Shown here piece by piece: positions 33,399 to 42,831 of a stretch of DNA of 64,000 bases. How positions within the stretch are numbered: the first letter of the stretch is position 1; the number at the start of each line of letters is the position of its first letter. Source of the stretch: Streptomyces rhizosphaerihabitans (lineage in GTDB: Bacteria; Actinomycetota; Actinomycetes; Streptomycetales; Streptomycetaceae); contig NZ_JAODTZ010000001.1 of assembly GCF_025399795.1 (NCBI RefSeq), positions 248,001-312,000 on the forward strand, read 5' to 3'. The notes under the pieces are model-generated. The model had not been told where the DNA came from. It was given only the letters and a program-made list of their open reading frames with translations, and made no database searches. The translations under genes were made by a program, and so were the position numbers.

Positions 33399-33911
33399 GC
33401 GATGGAAATCAGTGCAGAGCTACCGCCAGCCGCGGGGACGCCCTCTGGTGACGCGGCAGGCTAGGCAGACAAAAACTGGACGAGGCTTCAGGAACTCCCC
33501 CAGGGGGTGCCAGCGCATGCCGCAGTCGTGCCGCATTGTGCGGTCAGCCGCGGCTCGCCGCAGTCGAGATGCGCCGATGAGCTGGGCTGGCGTCACAGCG
33601 GAAGTGACCTGCTTGTCCACGCTCCCGATCACGACCGCCCTTACAAGGCGGCGATCTCTGAACGCCTCCACCGGGTCCGCGACTGACGCGACGAACCGAC
33701 GGGCGCACGTCCAAGGCTGCTTTTCACCTGCACCTGCGCTCGAATCACGGTCGAAATGCGAAAAACCGTTCGTTAATATTGGTGCACCCTACCGCTGCAC
33801 CACCGACCGATACGTGTTGATATGGAGCGGTAGGCGCCCGCCCCTAAGCAGGCATGGACATGCCCGGTAGTCAGGTCTTGATTCGGTCACTCATCCGCGG
33901 AGGATACGCAC
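33399..33911. other. 513-base intergenic stretch without a convincing gene
   Basis: A minus-strand frame at 33420-33671 could encode 83 residues ending in HDCGMRWHPLGEF and CLACRVTRGRP. It has no clear ribosome site and is probably chance or a gene remnant. The AT-rich part around 33760-33830 may hold the promoter of the 33912 gene. Confidence 0.4.
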
Positions 33912-34484
33912 ATGACCTCCGACCCCGACCCGGTCGCGGAATCCGGGCAGGAAGCGGTGGTCATCGCCAGCTTCGATGGACACCGTGACGCCGAACGCAT
34001 GCTGGCATCGCTCGGCCGGGATTTCCGCAGGAAGGCCCGAAAGGGCGGAACGACTGCTGTCGTCATCAGAGGCAACACCGACGGGTCGCTGAAGCTGACA
34101 CAGTCCCGCGTGATGACAGCCAACGACCTTACCTACACCCTGATGTCTGTCTCACTCGCATGGACCGTCGGACTCATGGGACTCCGGTCGATGTTCAAAG
34201 GGGCCAAGGACGAGGCCCACGCCGCGCACGTGCGTCAAGGACACCTGCGGGCTGATGCACACCAAGCACACGAGATCCTCGCCGAGGCGGGCCAAGACGC
34301 GGCAATCACGCTGGTCCGTTGCAAGGACCGAGACACGCGGCAAATGGTCGTCGCGGCCACCGCGGACCGTGCAAGACGAAGCTGGGACGGCTCGCTCACA
34401 GATCTCCTCGCCGCACTCGATCCCGGAAGCACCCATGACTGGGTACGCGCCGCCCTCGGAGAGCCCAACAGCACGAACCGCTAA
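33912..34484 (+). CDS. DUF1269-like stress-type protein
   Basis: ATG at 33912 follows CGGAGGA. The 190-residue product begins with a strand-helix unit (VVIASFDGHRDAERMLASLGRDF) and a beta hairpin with TTAVVIRGNTDGSLKLTQSR, the pattern of DUF1269-family proteins. A weakly hydrophobic middle (LMSVSLAWTVGLMGLRSMF) follows, then a second alpha/beta half ending in ALDPGSTHDWVRAALG. It lies between the two direct-repeat copies. Function is unknown; relatives are often stress-associated. Confidence 0.62.
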   Translation: MTSDPDPVAESGQEAVVIASFDGHRDAERMLASLGRDFRRKARKGGTTAVVIRGNTDGSLKLTQSRVMTANDLTYTLMSVSLAWTVGLMGLRSMFKGAKDEAHAAHVRQGHLRADAHQAHEILAEAGQDAAITLVRCKDRDTRQMVVAATADRARRSWDGSLTDLLAALDPGSTHDWVRAALGEPNSTNR

Positions 34485-34806
34485 GCCATCCCGCAACGAT
34501 CTTCAGGGCTGATTAGGATGTGCTCGGTTGCCGAGCGAGCCCGTCACGTCGGCGCACCCCATGATCTGCGGCCCCGAAAACTGCGGCTGTACAGCAGTGA
34601 AGTACAGCAACCGGCACGATCCCAGTCGCCCGTCACGGACTCACAGTGACTGACCGATCAGCCCAGCAGATCTCAGCAACCGTCCCGCCCATAGTTCACA
34701 TCGAGAGGGTCCCGGACTTCGCAGCTTGTCAACCGCGGCCCACTGGCTTGGCTGAGCCATTGAAGCTCCGCCGGCCTCTCGACGACGGGTCCAGGCGTTG
34801 AATTGG
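34485..34806. other. Non-coding stretch with the second direct-repeat copy
   Basis: No gene is apparent. The stretch contains the palindrome GCTGTACAGC within the repeat copy at 34585-34611, and the 3' region of the lipoprotein gene. Confidence 0.5.
34585..34611 (+). repeat. Direct repeat, copy B
   Basis: It matches copy A (30556-30582) at 24 of 27 positions and includes GAAGTACAGCAAC exactly. A TCACGG motif also follows both copies at a short distance. The first half forms the palindrome GCTGTACAGC, absent in copy A. Confidence 0.6.
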
Positions 34807-35484
34807 CTACTTTCTGACTGTGTCAGTGGATGTCCACGCCACAGGGAGCATTCCTTGACGAATGTACAGCGCCCGACTGACCTCCTTGCCGTGCGGCACA
34901 GCGAAAATGATGTTTCCGGTGCGGCACGCCCCCGCTGGGAGATCCTCATCATCCGTTGGGTAAAGAGGGTGCGGGAAGCCAGGTAGGTCGTCTTCGAGCG
35001 GGCTGACAAGAGTCTCGTCAGAGAGTTCCAGTACCCAAGGCCATACTGAAATGCTGGTGGAGTCCTCTTCACCAGCATCCACTGTTCCACCGTCGTAGCA
35101 GATCTTGACCTTGAGCGCCGACCACGAGTAGCGACCCTTGAGGTAGTCGTGCACGGCTTCTGGGGCGCCATCGTCCGAGGTGACGTCGCTCTCGTAACTG
35201 AGCACCGTCATGCTGCCGCTTTCGAGCGCGTACGTGGAGTCAATCTTTGAGTCGTGCTCAAAAGCGTAAGGCTTCATGAATTTGAGGGACGCCGCCAGTC
35301 GGAGGGTGCCTGCTGCGGCGCTGGGGGGCGCGCTCAGTTCCTTCGTAGTGCGCGCGTCCTCCGTGGTATGCGCGTTGGCGCTCGTCGAGGGGACGGTTTC
35401 TGCTCCTGTGGAGTCGACTGTGCCGCCACAGCCCACCGTCACCAGGACTCCTGCTGTCGCCACTATGCGCGCAACCCTAGACAT
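34807..35484 (-). CDS. Secreted lipoprotein, function unknown
   Basis: ATG at 35484 is preceded by AGGGGTGG and encodes MSRVARIVATAGVLVTVGCGG, a lipoprotein signal peptide with a TVGC lipobox, so the mature protein would be anchored on the outer face of the membrane. The 225-residue product has a Ser/Thr/Ala-rich linker, then an acidic folded domain with LRLAASLKFMKPYAFEHD and WPWVLELSDETLVSPL. No family is recognised. A start further upstream (ATG at 35502) is possible but less well placed. Confidence 0.68.
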   Translation of the reverse strand: MSRVARIVATAGVLVTVGCGGTVDSTGAETVPSTSANAHTTEDARTTKELSAPPSAAAGTLRLAASLKFMKPYAFEHDSKIDSTYALESGSMTVLSYESDVTSDDGAPEAVHDYLKGRYSWSALKVKICYDGGTVDAGEEDSTSISVWPWVLELSDETLVSPLEDDLPGFPHPLYPTDDEDLPAGACRTGNIIFAVPHGKEVSRALYIRQGMLPVAWTSTDTVRK

Positions 35485-35776
35485 GCCCACCCCTGATTTC
35501 ATTTGCACTGCCCAATAATAATCAAAGAGGCGGCACCGCATAGGGGAGTCGCATCTTTCTGGTGACGCGGCCAATAAGCCCATCGATCGGCACTCCTGAG
35601 GCACCGTTCATTAGCAATGTCTGCATACCCGCAGGTGTCGGATTATTGCAGGCTCACAAACGGAGTGAGTCGTAAGACCGTCGCGCGGGCATCAGTATCT
35701 AACGCTAAATGAGATGACAAGCAGGCAGACTCCCGACTGAAAGAAGCCTGCCCGCCGCACCTTCATAGCTGCAGTC

Positions 35777-36049
35777 CTAGTTCACATCCTGTCGGAGCAC
35801 GTTTCCGAACTCGTCAAGAGTGAGAATCAGCCGCTTGGGCTTTGCTACGAAGTACATGACAGCCCAGACAATAGCCCAGAAGCCGCATGTAATAAGCGAC
35901 AGGATCAGGTGGAGAACGTGGTTAGTGCCGCTACCTTTGACCAATACGGCCTGAGAGTCCGTCTGAGACTCGATCCGGTACCCAGCAGCCACCTCACCAC
36001 CTATGGCATTCGCGAGATTCCGGCGACCATTCACGTCTTCGTTGCTCAT
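35777..36049 (-). CDS. Small membrane protein, 90 residues
   Basis: ATG at 36049 follows AAGGAAA with suitable spacing. The product begins MSNEDVNGRRNLANAIGGEV. It has a hydrophobic hairpin at about residues 47-70 (LILSLITCGFWAIVWAVMYFVA) and ends in an acidic LTLDEFGNVLRQDVN. Base composition is lower in G+C than its neighbours, suggesting a different origin. Function unknown. The 292-base gap toward the lipoprotein gene shows no gene. Confidence 0.65.
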   Translation of the reverse strand: MSNEDVNGRRNLANAIGGEVAAGYRIESQTDSQAVLVKGSGTNHVLHLILSLITCGFWAIVWAVMYFVAKPKRLILTLDEFGNVLRQDVN

Positions 36050-36725
36050 TGCATTTCCTTTTCTTGCCCAGTTGACGCAGGGAGAAGCTATCCGGCATGA
36101 ATGTCTGCACGTAACTCTTTAAAATGTTACGCAAGCCACCCGTTGATGAGTACGGAAAGTTCGAGAAGCCTTCCGTACTTTCCGAGCCGGAAATCTTCAA
36201 TACCCCTTCAGTCTTATGCGGAATAGTGTTTTCAGGTACGTCAATAGCCGGTCCGCCGGCATGTTCGGCGACCGGAAACGGGAGCAGGCTGGTCTCTTCG
36301 TTTCGCTCAGGCGCCAGGACGGCGATGTCGTAACAAGGTGCCTTTACTGAGAGGGGTAAGCCCTTCGGGACGTGCGGTGACGCGGCGCTGGCCAGTTGGC
36401 GCGAGGCGCGCGGTCGGTTGTCATGCACTCCCCCGAGCGGTGATCGCAAAGGGAAATTACATGAACGTTCATTGGTGATTTCGTGAAGACGTCGAAGCCT
36501 TCGAAGCATCTTCGCAGGTCAGGAGTGGTCTAGCTCTCCTAAGGAAGTTTCATCTGTCCCGAAGTGGTGGGCCAGTGTCCCCTGAGGTCAAGCGTGGATG
36601 CCGGACCTGAACCTCTGCTATCGGCTGAGCCTGTCGAGTGATCCCGGCATCTATCTGGCGGTGCGCGTCTGGCCTCGGGTGTCCGGGGGCTTAGCTGGCG
36701 GGAACAGCACTTCGGAGCGTGTCCC
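36050..36725. other. 676-base intergenic stretch with an inverted repeat
   Basis: No coding frame is convincing. At 36150-36157 and 36171-36178 GTACGGAA pairs with TTCCGTAC around a 13-base spacer. The region is relatively A+T-rich near 36110-36240 and separates two divergently read genes, so it probably contains promoters. Confidence 0.45.
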
Positions 36726-37736
36726 ATGGAACCTCTCATCCGCAGCGCCGCACTGACCGGATTCCCGGAGCTGTGCCACACCCTGGGGCTAGATCCCCAT
36801 GCGCTGCTGCGTCACGCGGGATTGAACGCGCATGTCCTCGCCGACCAGGATCGTTGGATTCCGGCCTTGGCAGTGGCACACGTCCTCGAACTGTCCGCAG
36901 ACGCCTGCGGACGCGAGGATTTCGGCCTGCGGCTCGCCGAGCTGCGCCGACTATCGAACCTGGGCCCGGTTAGTCTCCTCGTCCGCGAAGAGCCCAACAT
37001 CCGCGGCGTGCTCCAAGTTCTGATCAGGTACGAGCGGATGTATAACGAGGCCCTACGTGCCAGCTTGCACGAGGCCGACACCATCGCGACACTCCACATC
37101 GCCCTGGAACTCCCCGGAGCCCGGCGGATCCGCCAAGCTGTGGAGCTCGTGGTCGGTGCGTATCACCAGGTCCTGTCCGAATTCCTCGGCCACCGGCTGC
37201 GACGCCAGGTCTGCTTCACCCATGCAGCTCCCGCGAATCTGGAAACTCACCACCGTGTGCTGGGAACAGACTTGGCCTTCAGGACGGGCTTCAACGGCAT
37301 CGTGCTGGCCGCCAGAACGCTTGAGGCAACCAACACGGAAGCTGACCCGATCCTCCGCAGATATGCCCAGCAGTACGTCGAGTCTCTGGCTCACACGTCT
37401 GACCCCTCAGACACGGAGCGGGTACGCAAGATTATCGAAGTCCTGCTGCCCACTGGCCGGTGCACGGCGAACGAGGTAGCACGCAGCATGGGCATCGATC
37501 GCCGCACGGTGCAACGGCGGCTTGCCCAATCCGGTGAGACGTTCTCATCACTTCGCAATGCCACCCGCCACGACTTGGCCCAGCGATTCGTGGCAAACGA
37601 CCGACGTCCCCTCACGGAAGTTGCGCAGCTCCTGGGCTTTACCTCACCAGGCGCCTTCTCACGCTGGTTTCGAGACCAGTTCGGGATCAGCCCAAGCCAG
37701 TGGCGCGGTGTGGGCCAAGGCCCCTCGGCCTCGTGA
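36726..37736 (+). CDS. AraC-family transcriptional regulator
   Basis: A 336-residue protein of the OruR/ArgR-like AraC branch. The N-terminal ligand-binding domain starts MEPLIRSAALTGFPELCHTLGLDP. The C-terminal double helix-turn-helix covers about residues 240-330 (TANEVARSMGIDRRTVQRRLAQSG, LTEVAQLLGFTSPGAFSRWFRDQFG, SPSQWR). All hallmark positions look intact. It is on the plus strand, next to the portal gene, which reads the other way. Its targets are unknown and could be cargo genes at 29-36 kb. Confidence 0.9.
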   Translation: MEPLIRSAALTGFPELCHTLGLDPHALLRHAGLNAHVLADQDRWIPALAVAHVLELSADACGREDFGLRLAELRRLSNLGPVSLLVREEPNIRGVLQVLIRYERMYNEALRASLHEADTIATLHIALELPGARRIRQAVELVVGAYHQVLSEFLGHRLRRQVCFTHAAPANLETHHRVLGTDLAFRTGFNGIVLAARTLEATNTEADPILRRYAQQYVESLAHTSDPSDTERVRKIIEVLLPTGRCTANEVARSMGIDRRTVQRRLAQSGETFSSLRNATRHDLAQRFVANDRRPLTEVAQLLGFTSPGAFSRWFRDQFGISPSQWRGVGQGPSAS

Positions 37737-37855
37737 CCCTCGTTGCTGGTGTCGTGTATCTCGCCCGGCCCGACTATAAGGATGTCGCCGACGCACAGCG
37801 GCCTCCACGGCGGCCAGCGTCACCCTCGCAACGTACGCGAGGCTGACGTGGGTGG

Positions 37856-39709
37856 TCACGTCGCGGGCGGGGTGAACAGCGGCACACTCTGCGCGGGTTC
37901 TGCTGGCGCAACGAGCGGCACTGTGGGTATCGAATCGGCCTCAGGCAGGCCCAAATATTTGCGTACAGCCCCGTTGTCGCCGGTCGCATCAGCGAGGCGG
38001 GCGGCCTGGTCGAAGGCCCGCTGCTGGATGCGTTCGATCTCCTCGGCGACGTCCTCGATCGGGTACCCCGCTTCCTGCAGCATCCGCACGCCAGTCTCCA
38101 GGGAGAACACTCCCCCCTCGTAGCCTGCGGTGACGTCGTTGAGGACGGTGGTGCGGTCGGTGGGGGTGTGCGCACCCCACACCAGGCGTGCGGGCAGCGA
38201 CTCACCGGCGGGCCACACCTGGCCGGCCTGGTGCAGGCGCTGCACCATGCGCAGCAGCAGTTGGTACTTGTGGTTGCGGGCCAGGCGCATCGCGCTGACG
38301 AGGGAGTCGAGCGGGCCCAATGCCAGCTGCAGCGCGTACCCCGACGGCACCTTGGCCACGTCGAGGGTGCCGAGCCCGGCCGTGGTCAGGCGGGTGTTCG
38401 AGGCGAGCCGGTCCAGCAGGTGGTCGATGCGCTGACGCAGTTCGGCGAGCTGCGCCGAGGTGTCGAGGGTATCCATGCGTCCGGAGTCGGACAGCTGCCA
38501 CACAGTCCCTGCCTCCACCCGCACCGGCAGAGGCTGCCCGGTGGAACGGTCGATAGGCAACCGCGCCCCGGCGAGCGCGACGATCGGGGTACCAGTGGTG
38601 GCGGAGGCGGAGGCGCTGTCGGTGTCAGTCGCGGCCAGCTCGTCCAGCAGCTGTAGCACCGTCGCCAGCGTCGACTTGCCCCAGTGCTCGCCGACGTCGG
38701 GGATCGTGTTCGGGAGGTGCACCACCGGAATGAAGTCGTGCATCAGGTCGAGCCGGTTAAGGACCTGGCCGTCGGAGCGCACCCGGTACGCGGCCTTGTC
38801 CGAGGGCAGAGAGAACACGTCGTGGGCGCCGCCCAAGTCCTCCAGCAGCCATTCGGCGTCGGTGAGGTAGCACGTCGTCGACGACGGCTTGCCCGGCGCC
38901 CACGGGTAGATGCGGGTCACGGTGCCGGTGAGCGGGTCGAGGGTGTCTCCGACGGTTAGCACCGGGTCGCCGTCGGCGCTGGCCACCTGCTCACGCACCG
39001 CTCGCCCGTCGTCGGTGCGTCCGGGCGCGGTGGCGGGACCGATCGGGCCGAGCTCATAGGTGATGCGCCGCACCCGCGCTTTCAGGCCGCGCACCGGGTC
39101 GGCGGCCAACTCCCACGCGAAGTGCACCCGCTGCGGGTACTCCTGGGCGTCCTGCTCTCCCTCGGACCACTCCGGGAAGTAGAACCCAGGGTCGTAGGTC
39201 CGCAGCAGCGCCCGCTGCTTGGCCGGTTCCCACGCCAGCGTGTACACGCCGTCGCCGCAGCGCACTGTGCCCCGCTCTGCCTGCTGGATACGCAGCGGCA
39301 GCAGCTCCTTGTCTGCCCAGGTACGCAGCTTCTCCTGCAGGTCGGCGGCAGCCCGGTCTTGCGGAGTCGGCTCGCCCTGCTCGGCGTGTTCCGCGCCGGG
39401 CACCACGATGGTCTGCTTCGCGCCCAGCAGGTAGCCGAGGGTGGTGTCGATCAGCTTGGACGGGTCGCCCAACTCGCGGCGCTCCACGCCGTGGTGATCG
39501 CCGGTGACGGCGGCGAGCTGGCCAGCCTGGTTGGAGTCGTAGGCGGCAAGGAACTTGTAGGCGGCCAGCCGGCGCAGGTCCGCAGCGGGCACCCACGAGT
39601 TGTTCAGCTCGGGAAACGCGTGGTTCCCCGTCCGGTTCGGATCGGACATGACCTGCTTGTAGTTGAGCCACGACCAGGCGTCGATCAACAGTTCGCGCGG
39701 GTGCCTCAC
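37856..39709 (-). CDS. Phage portal protein
   Basis: GTG at 39709 lies behind GGAGGGG and gives 617 residues, typical of a portal subunit. The helical clip and stem region, the MHDFIPVVHLPN segment and GEHWGKSTLATVLQLLDELAATDTDSASAS, then RQRIDHLLDRLASNTRLTTAGLG, match siphophage portals. Twelve copies form the DNA-entry ring at one capsid vertex. It lies between the terminase genes and the scaffold gene, but is separated from both by cargo. Nothing suggests truncation. Confidence 0.9.
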   Translation of the reverse strand: MRHPRELLIDAWSWLNYKQVMSDPNRTGNHAFPELNNSWVPAADLRRLAAYKFLAAYDSNQAGQLAAVTGDHHGVERRELGDPSKLIDTTLGYLLGAKQTIVVPGAEHAEQGEPTPQDRAAADLQEKLRTWADKELLPLRIQQAERGTVRCGDGVYTLAWEPAKQRALLRTYDPGFYFPEWSEGEQDAQEYPQRVHFAWELAADPVRGLKARVRRITYELGPIGPATAPGRTDDGRAVREQVASADGDPVLTVGDTLDPLTGTVTRIYPWAPGKPSSTTCYLTDAEWLLEDLGGAHDVFSLPSDKAAYRVRSDGQVLNRLDLMHDFIPVVHLPNTIPDVGEHWGKSTLATVLQLLDELAATDTDSASASATTGTPIVALAGARLPIDRSTGQPLPVRVEAGTVWQLSDSGRMDTLDTSAQLAELRQRIDHLLDRLASNTRLTTAGLGTLDVAKVPSGYALQLALGPLDSLVSAMRLARNHKYQLLLRMVQRLHQAGQVWPAGESLPARLVWGAHTPTDRTTVLNDVTAGYEGGVFSLETGVRMLQEAGYPIEDVAEEIERIQQRAFDQAARLADATGDNGAVRKYLGLPEADSIPTVPLVAPAEPAQSVPLFTPPAT

Positions 39710-39861
39710 GGCTGCCCCTCCAGGCGTGCAAGGCCCCGCGCCCGCGCCACCCAGAATACGCGTGCGCCATTGCGGTTGCTGGTACCGCAGCGCCCGGAAA
39801 CGGTGGGAGAGTACAGCCCCAACACACTTTCTTCACAGGGACCTCGCGAGGAGATCGCTCG

Positions 39862-40887
39862 ATGAGAACAGGCGTCGTCGCCGTGGCCGTGGCCAGCTGT
39901 GCCACGCTCCTCTCGGCCTGCGGATCGGCACCCGCACCTGCTGCCGCGCCGGGCGCCGGTCCGCTCTCTTCGCCGACGTCACACGCGCCCGGTACCGCGG
40001 CTACGGACCTGGCCTCTTGCACGATCTATCTGTACGGGCACGCTGCCCGCGCCGAGATCAGTGGCGGTGGGAGTTCCAATCCAGCCGGTGAGTGCCGCAG
40101 CCTCGCGGCATCGCTGTCTCAGGGCGGCGACTTCTGGACGACGCAGACGGTCTCCGTCAAGGGAGCACTGCCCGTGGTGTGCGCCACGCAGAAAAACGGC
40201 CTCGTGGTGGTGGTCCGGGATAGCAACGCCCAGATATTCGGACAGAGCGTGTGCAGTGAACTGCTGCAAGACGGATGGGTGGAAGACTCCCTGGTCGAGC
40301 GGAGCGCACAGCAACTGGATCAGCAGGCGGCACAGGCCAGCGCCCAGGCCACCGCGCGAGCAGCGGACCAGAGCACCGCCAAGAAGGCGCTCGCCGGCCT
40401 GCAGAGCTCCAACCGGGCCTTCACCAATGCCAAGTCGGTCCGTGGCGACCTCACAACGGCCCTCAAAGACCTGGCCCAGTTGCGTAAAGACGCCAAGGGC
40501 GGCAACGGGGACGACTGCTACAACGTGGAGGCCGTAGTCGGCTACGACGCGGAAGCCGTTGTCGGCTACGACGTCACGAGCACAGCCAGCTACGACGTTG
40601 ACCAAGAGCAGCAGAGCATCAAGGACCTCCGCTCCAACATCACCGACCTGAAGGACGCCCAAGCGGCCCTCACTGCTGACGGGCTACCCACGCTTCCCGG
40701 AGCCAGCGCCGCCATCACAACAGCTGAGGCTTACATCACCACGGCGATCGCCACAACGAACAAGGCAATCGATGACCTCAACGCCACTATGAAGACCGCA
40801 TACAGCATCGCCAACACGCTCGGCACAGGCAGCTGCGCAAACAGCGGCCCCGGCGAGGCGCCAGAGGGCCTGTCGCACATCTCGTGA
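39862..40887 (+). CDS. Secreted lipoprotein with coiled-coil region
   Basis: ATG at 39862 follows GAGGAG. The signal peptide MRTGVVAVAVASCATLLSACG has a clear lipobox (LSAC). The 341-residue product continues with an Ala/Pro-rich linker, a domain with the CTIYLYGHAARAEI and VCATQKNGLVVVVRDS motifs, and a long Ala/Gln/Lys coiled coil from about residue 150. A short imperfect duplication gives EAVVGYDAEAVVGYDV near residue 225. It is on the strand opposite to the phage genes, so it is cargo that may alter the host surface. Confidence 0.75.
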   Translation: MRTGVVAVAVASCATLLSACGSAPAPAAAPGAGPLSSPTSHAPGTAATDLASCTIYLYGHAARAEISGGGSSNPAGECRSLAASLSQGGDFWTTQTVSVKGALPVVCATQKNGLVVVVRDSNAQIFGQSVCSELLQDGWVEDSLVERSAQQLDQQAAQASAQATARAADQSTAKKALAGLQSSNRAFTNAKSVRGDLTTALKDLAQLRKDAKGGNGDDCYNVEAVVGYDAEAVVGYDVTSTASYDVDQEQQSIKDLRSNITDLKDAQAALTADGLPTLPGASAAITTAEAYITTAIATTNKAIDDLNATMKTAYSIANTLGTGSCANSGPGEAPEGLSHIS

Positions 40888-40901
40888 AGTGCGGCCGCAG
40901 C

Positions 40902-41219
40902 CTAGTGAGAGGCGTTGACGCAGCCGATCATCCACATCGTTCGCCGTAGCTCGTGCTGTTCCACGTCGAGGAGGTTTTCCCACGCGGCCTGGCACTGCAC
41001 CTCGTCTGGCGTCTTGCCCACAGCTAGGATGTTCGCCCGCTCGTCGCGCCCCGCCTTCAGCGAGGAGTCCAGCCGGGCCTGCGCGGAGGCCTTGATCTGC
41101 TCCGAGGTGGGTTCTGCAGGTGCCTTGTTCGAGGCAGGCCACAGCAGGATTGCGCTGGCAACGACGGCCCCGCATACGAGTGTTGCGGTGGCGACTTTCC
41201 CCTGGTCGACATGGGCCAA
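40902..41219 (-). CDS. Small protein with one transmembrane segment
   Basis: The frame opens with TTG at 41219 (AHVDQGKVATATLVCGAVVASAILLWPASN) and gives 105 residues. A signal-anchor-like hydrophobic stretch is followed by a soluble helical part (SEQIKASAQARLDSSLKAGRDERAN) and a WMIGCVNASH end. No strong ribosome site precedes it, so the start is uncertain. It stops 15 bases from the convergent lipoprotein gene. Function unknown. Confidence 0.5.
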   Translation of the reverse strand: MAHVDQGKVATATLVCGAVVASAILLWPASNKAPAEPTSEQIKASAQARLDSSLKAGRDERANILAVGKTPDEVQCQAAWENLLDVEQHELRRTMWMIGCVNASH

Positions 41220-41277
41220 GAGGGTAACAGCCGTGCCTTCTAGGGCCGTTGGCCTTTATGGGGCCGTTTCCGGGGGG

Positions 41278-42831
41278 TTATCGGCGTCCGCCGAGGCGGT
41301 CGTCGTGGATGTGCCCGGCGACGGCAGCGAGCTGGTCGGGGTCGGCGAGTTCGGTCAGTCCGTGCACGGCGGCGTCCATCCGGTCGGGGGAGTCCATGCC
41401 GACGACCCAGGTGACCATCTGGTCCTCCAGGGCGACGTGGGCGCCGACGTGGTGGATGAGGCCCTGCTCGTACAGCTGGGCGATGGGTTCGGCGCGCAGG
41501 CGTTTGCCGACCTTGGCCGTGACTTCGAGGACGCGGGGCATGAGAGCGCCGCTGGTGGTGCCTTCTCGGCGTAGCTGCTCCCACGCCTGAGAGAGAACTT
41601 GTCTGGCCATGTCTCCGCCGTAGTTGGACTCGACGACGATCGCGTCGGCCTTGAGGGCGAGGGCGAGATGGCAGGCTGCGCGGCCCCAGTCGTTGGCGCC
41701 CATGCTGCCGGAGCGATCTTCGAGCACGTACAGGTGGCCGTCGTAGCCGCGGGCGGCGCCGATGATGCCCGTCTCGTCGCCGATGGCCGACTCGCCGCCG
41801 GCGGGGTCGACGGCGACGATGACGCGGGCCATGTCCAGCCCGCCGAACTCGACAGTGGTGAGGCGGTGGTTGGTGATCCAGGCCCGCTGCCACACGCCGC
41901 CCTCCGGCGGGCGGGGCTTTTGCTGGTAGAGCGCGGCCCACACGCGTTCGCCCACGCGGCGGCGGGTGGTGGCGTGGTGTTCGGCGTCGAAGCGTTCGGG
42001 CCACAGCGGCTCGCCGGGCCTGCGGCCGAGTGGGTCGGTGTCGCTGTCGGCGAGGGCGGGCAGGTCGATGATCTTCCACTCGTTGGCCTGCGCGTCGGCG
42101 AGGATGCGCCCGGCGAGGTCGTCTTCGTTCCACCGGGTCTGGATGACGCAGATCGCCCCGTCGGGTTCGAGACGGGTCTGCAGGACTGACTGCCACCACT
42201 CCCACGTCTTGCGGCGCATGCTGGGCGAGTCGGCGGAGGCCATGTCCTGCACGGGGTCGTCGACGAGGGCGATGGTGGCGCCCTTGCCGGTGAGGCTGCC
42301 GCCGATGCCCGCTGCGACGAGGCCGCCCTGGTGGCCAGCGATGTCGAAGCGCATCGCCGCGCGGCTGGAAGGGTTGAGGTGGATGCCGAGTTCGTCGCCC
42401 CACGTTTCGATGGCGTCGCGAATCCAGCGGGAGTGTTCCTCGGCGAGGTCACCGGAGTAGGAGGCGATCATGATGCGCCGGTCGGGGTGCTGGCGCAGGT
42501 ACCACAGGGGTGCCCAGCGGGAGGCCCGGCGGGACTTGCCGTGACGGGGCGGCATCGTGATCATCACGCGGTCGGCACGGCCCTCGGCCATGTCGATCCA
42601 CGCCTGGTCGATCAGATGGAGGTGGCGGGCCTGCATCTCGCGGCGTTCGGTGAGGACCGCAGCCATCGCGCCCGGGGAGGCGTCCATGGCTATGTGGCGT
42701 TCGATGCGGGCCAGTTGGGTGCGCAGTTCGGGGGATGCCTTCGTGGCCATGGCGCGGCGTACTGCGGGCGGCTTGGTGCGGTAGACGGCCAGCAGCTGGG
42801 CTTCGCGTTCTCTGCTACTCGTCGGAGCCAT
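41278..42831 (-). CDS. Phage terminase large subunit
   Basis: A 517-residue protein with the ATPase Walker A-like PPRHGKS and the Walker B-like IALVDDP, a coupling motif region (VIQTRWNEDDLAG), and the nuclease part with IVAVDPAGGESAIGDETG and DAIVVESNYGGD. It packages DNA into the procapsid with the portal. Its start overlaps the end of the small subunit gene by 17 bases. The subunit is complete. The terminase group of this type cannot be refined further from sequence alone. Confidence 0.94.
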   Translation of the reverse strand: MAPTSSREREAQLLAVYRTKPPAVRRAMATKASPELRTQLARIERHIAMDASPGAMAAVLTERREMQARHLHLIDQAWIDMAEGRADRVMITMPPRHGKSRRASRWAPLWYLRQHPDRRIMIASYSGDLAEEHSRWIRDAIETWGDELGIHLNPSSRAAMRFDIAGHQGGLVAAGIGGSLTGKGATIALVDDPVQDMASADSPSMRRKTWEWWQSVLQTRLEPDGAICVIQTRWNEDDLAGRILADAQANEWKIIDLPALADSDTDPLGRRPGEPLWPERFDAEHHATTRRRVGERVWAALYQQKPRPPEGGVWQRAWITNHRLTTVEFGGLDMARVIVAVDPAGGESAIGDETGIIGAARGYDGHLYVLEDRSGSMGANDWGRAACHLALALKADAIVVESNYGGDMARQVLSQAWEQLRREGTTSGALMPRVLEVTAKVGKRLRAEPIAQLYEQGLIHHVGAHVALEDQMVTWVVGMDSPDRMDAAVHGLTELADPDQLAAVAGHIHDDRLGGRR

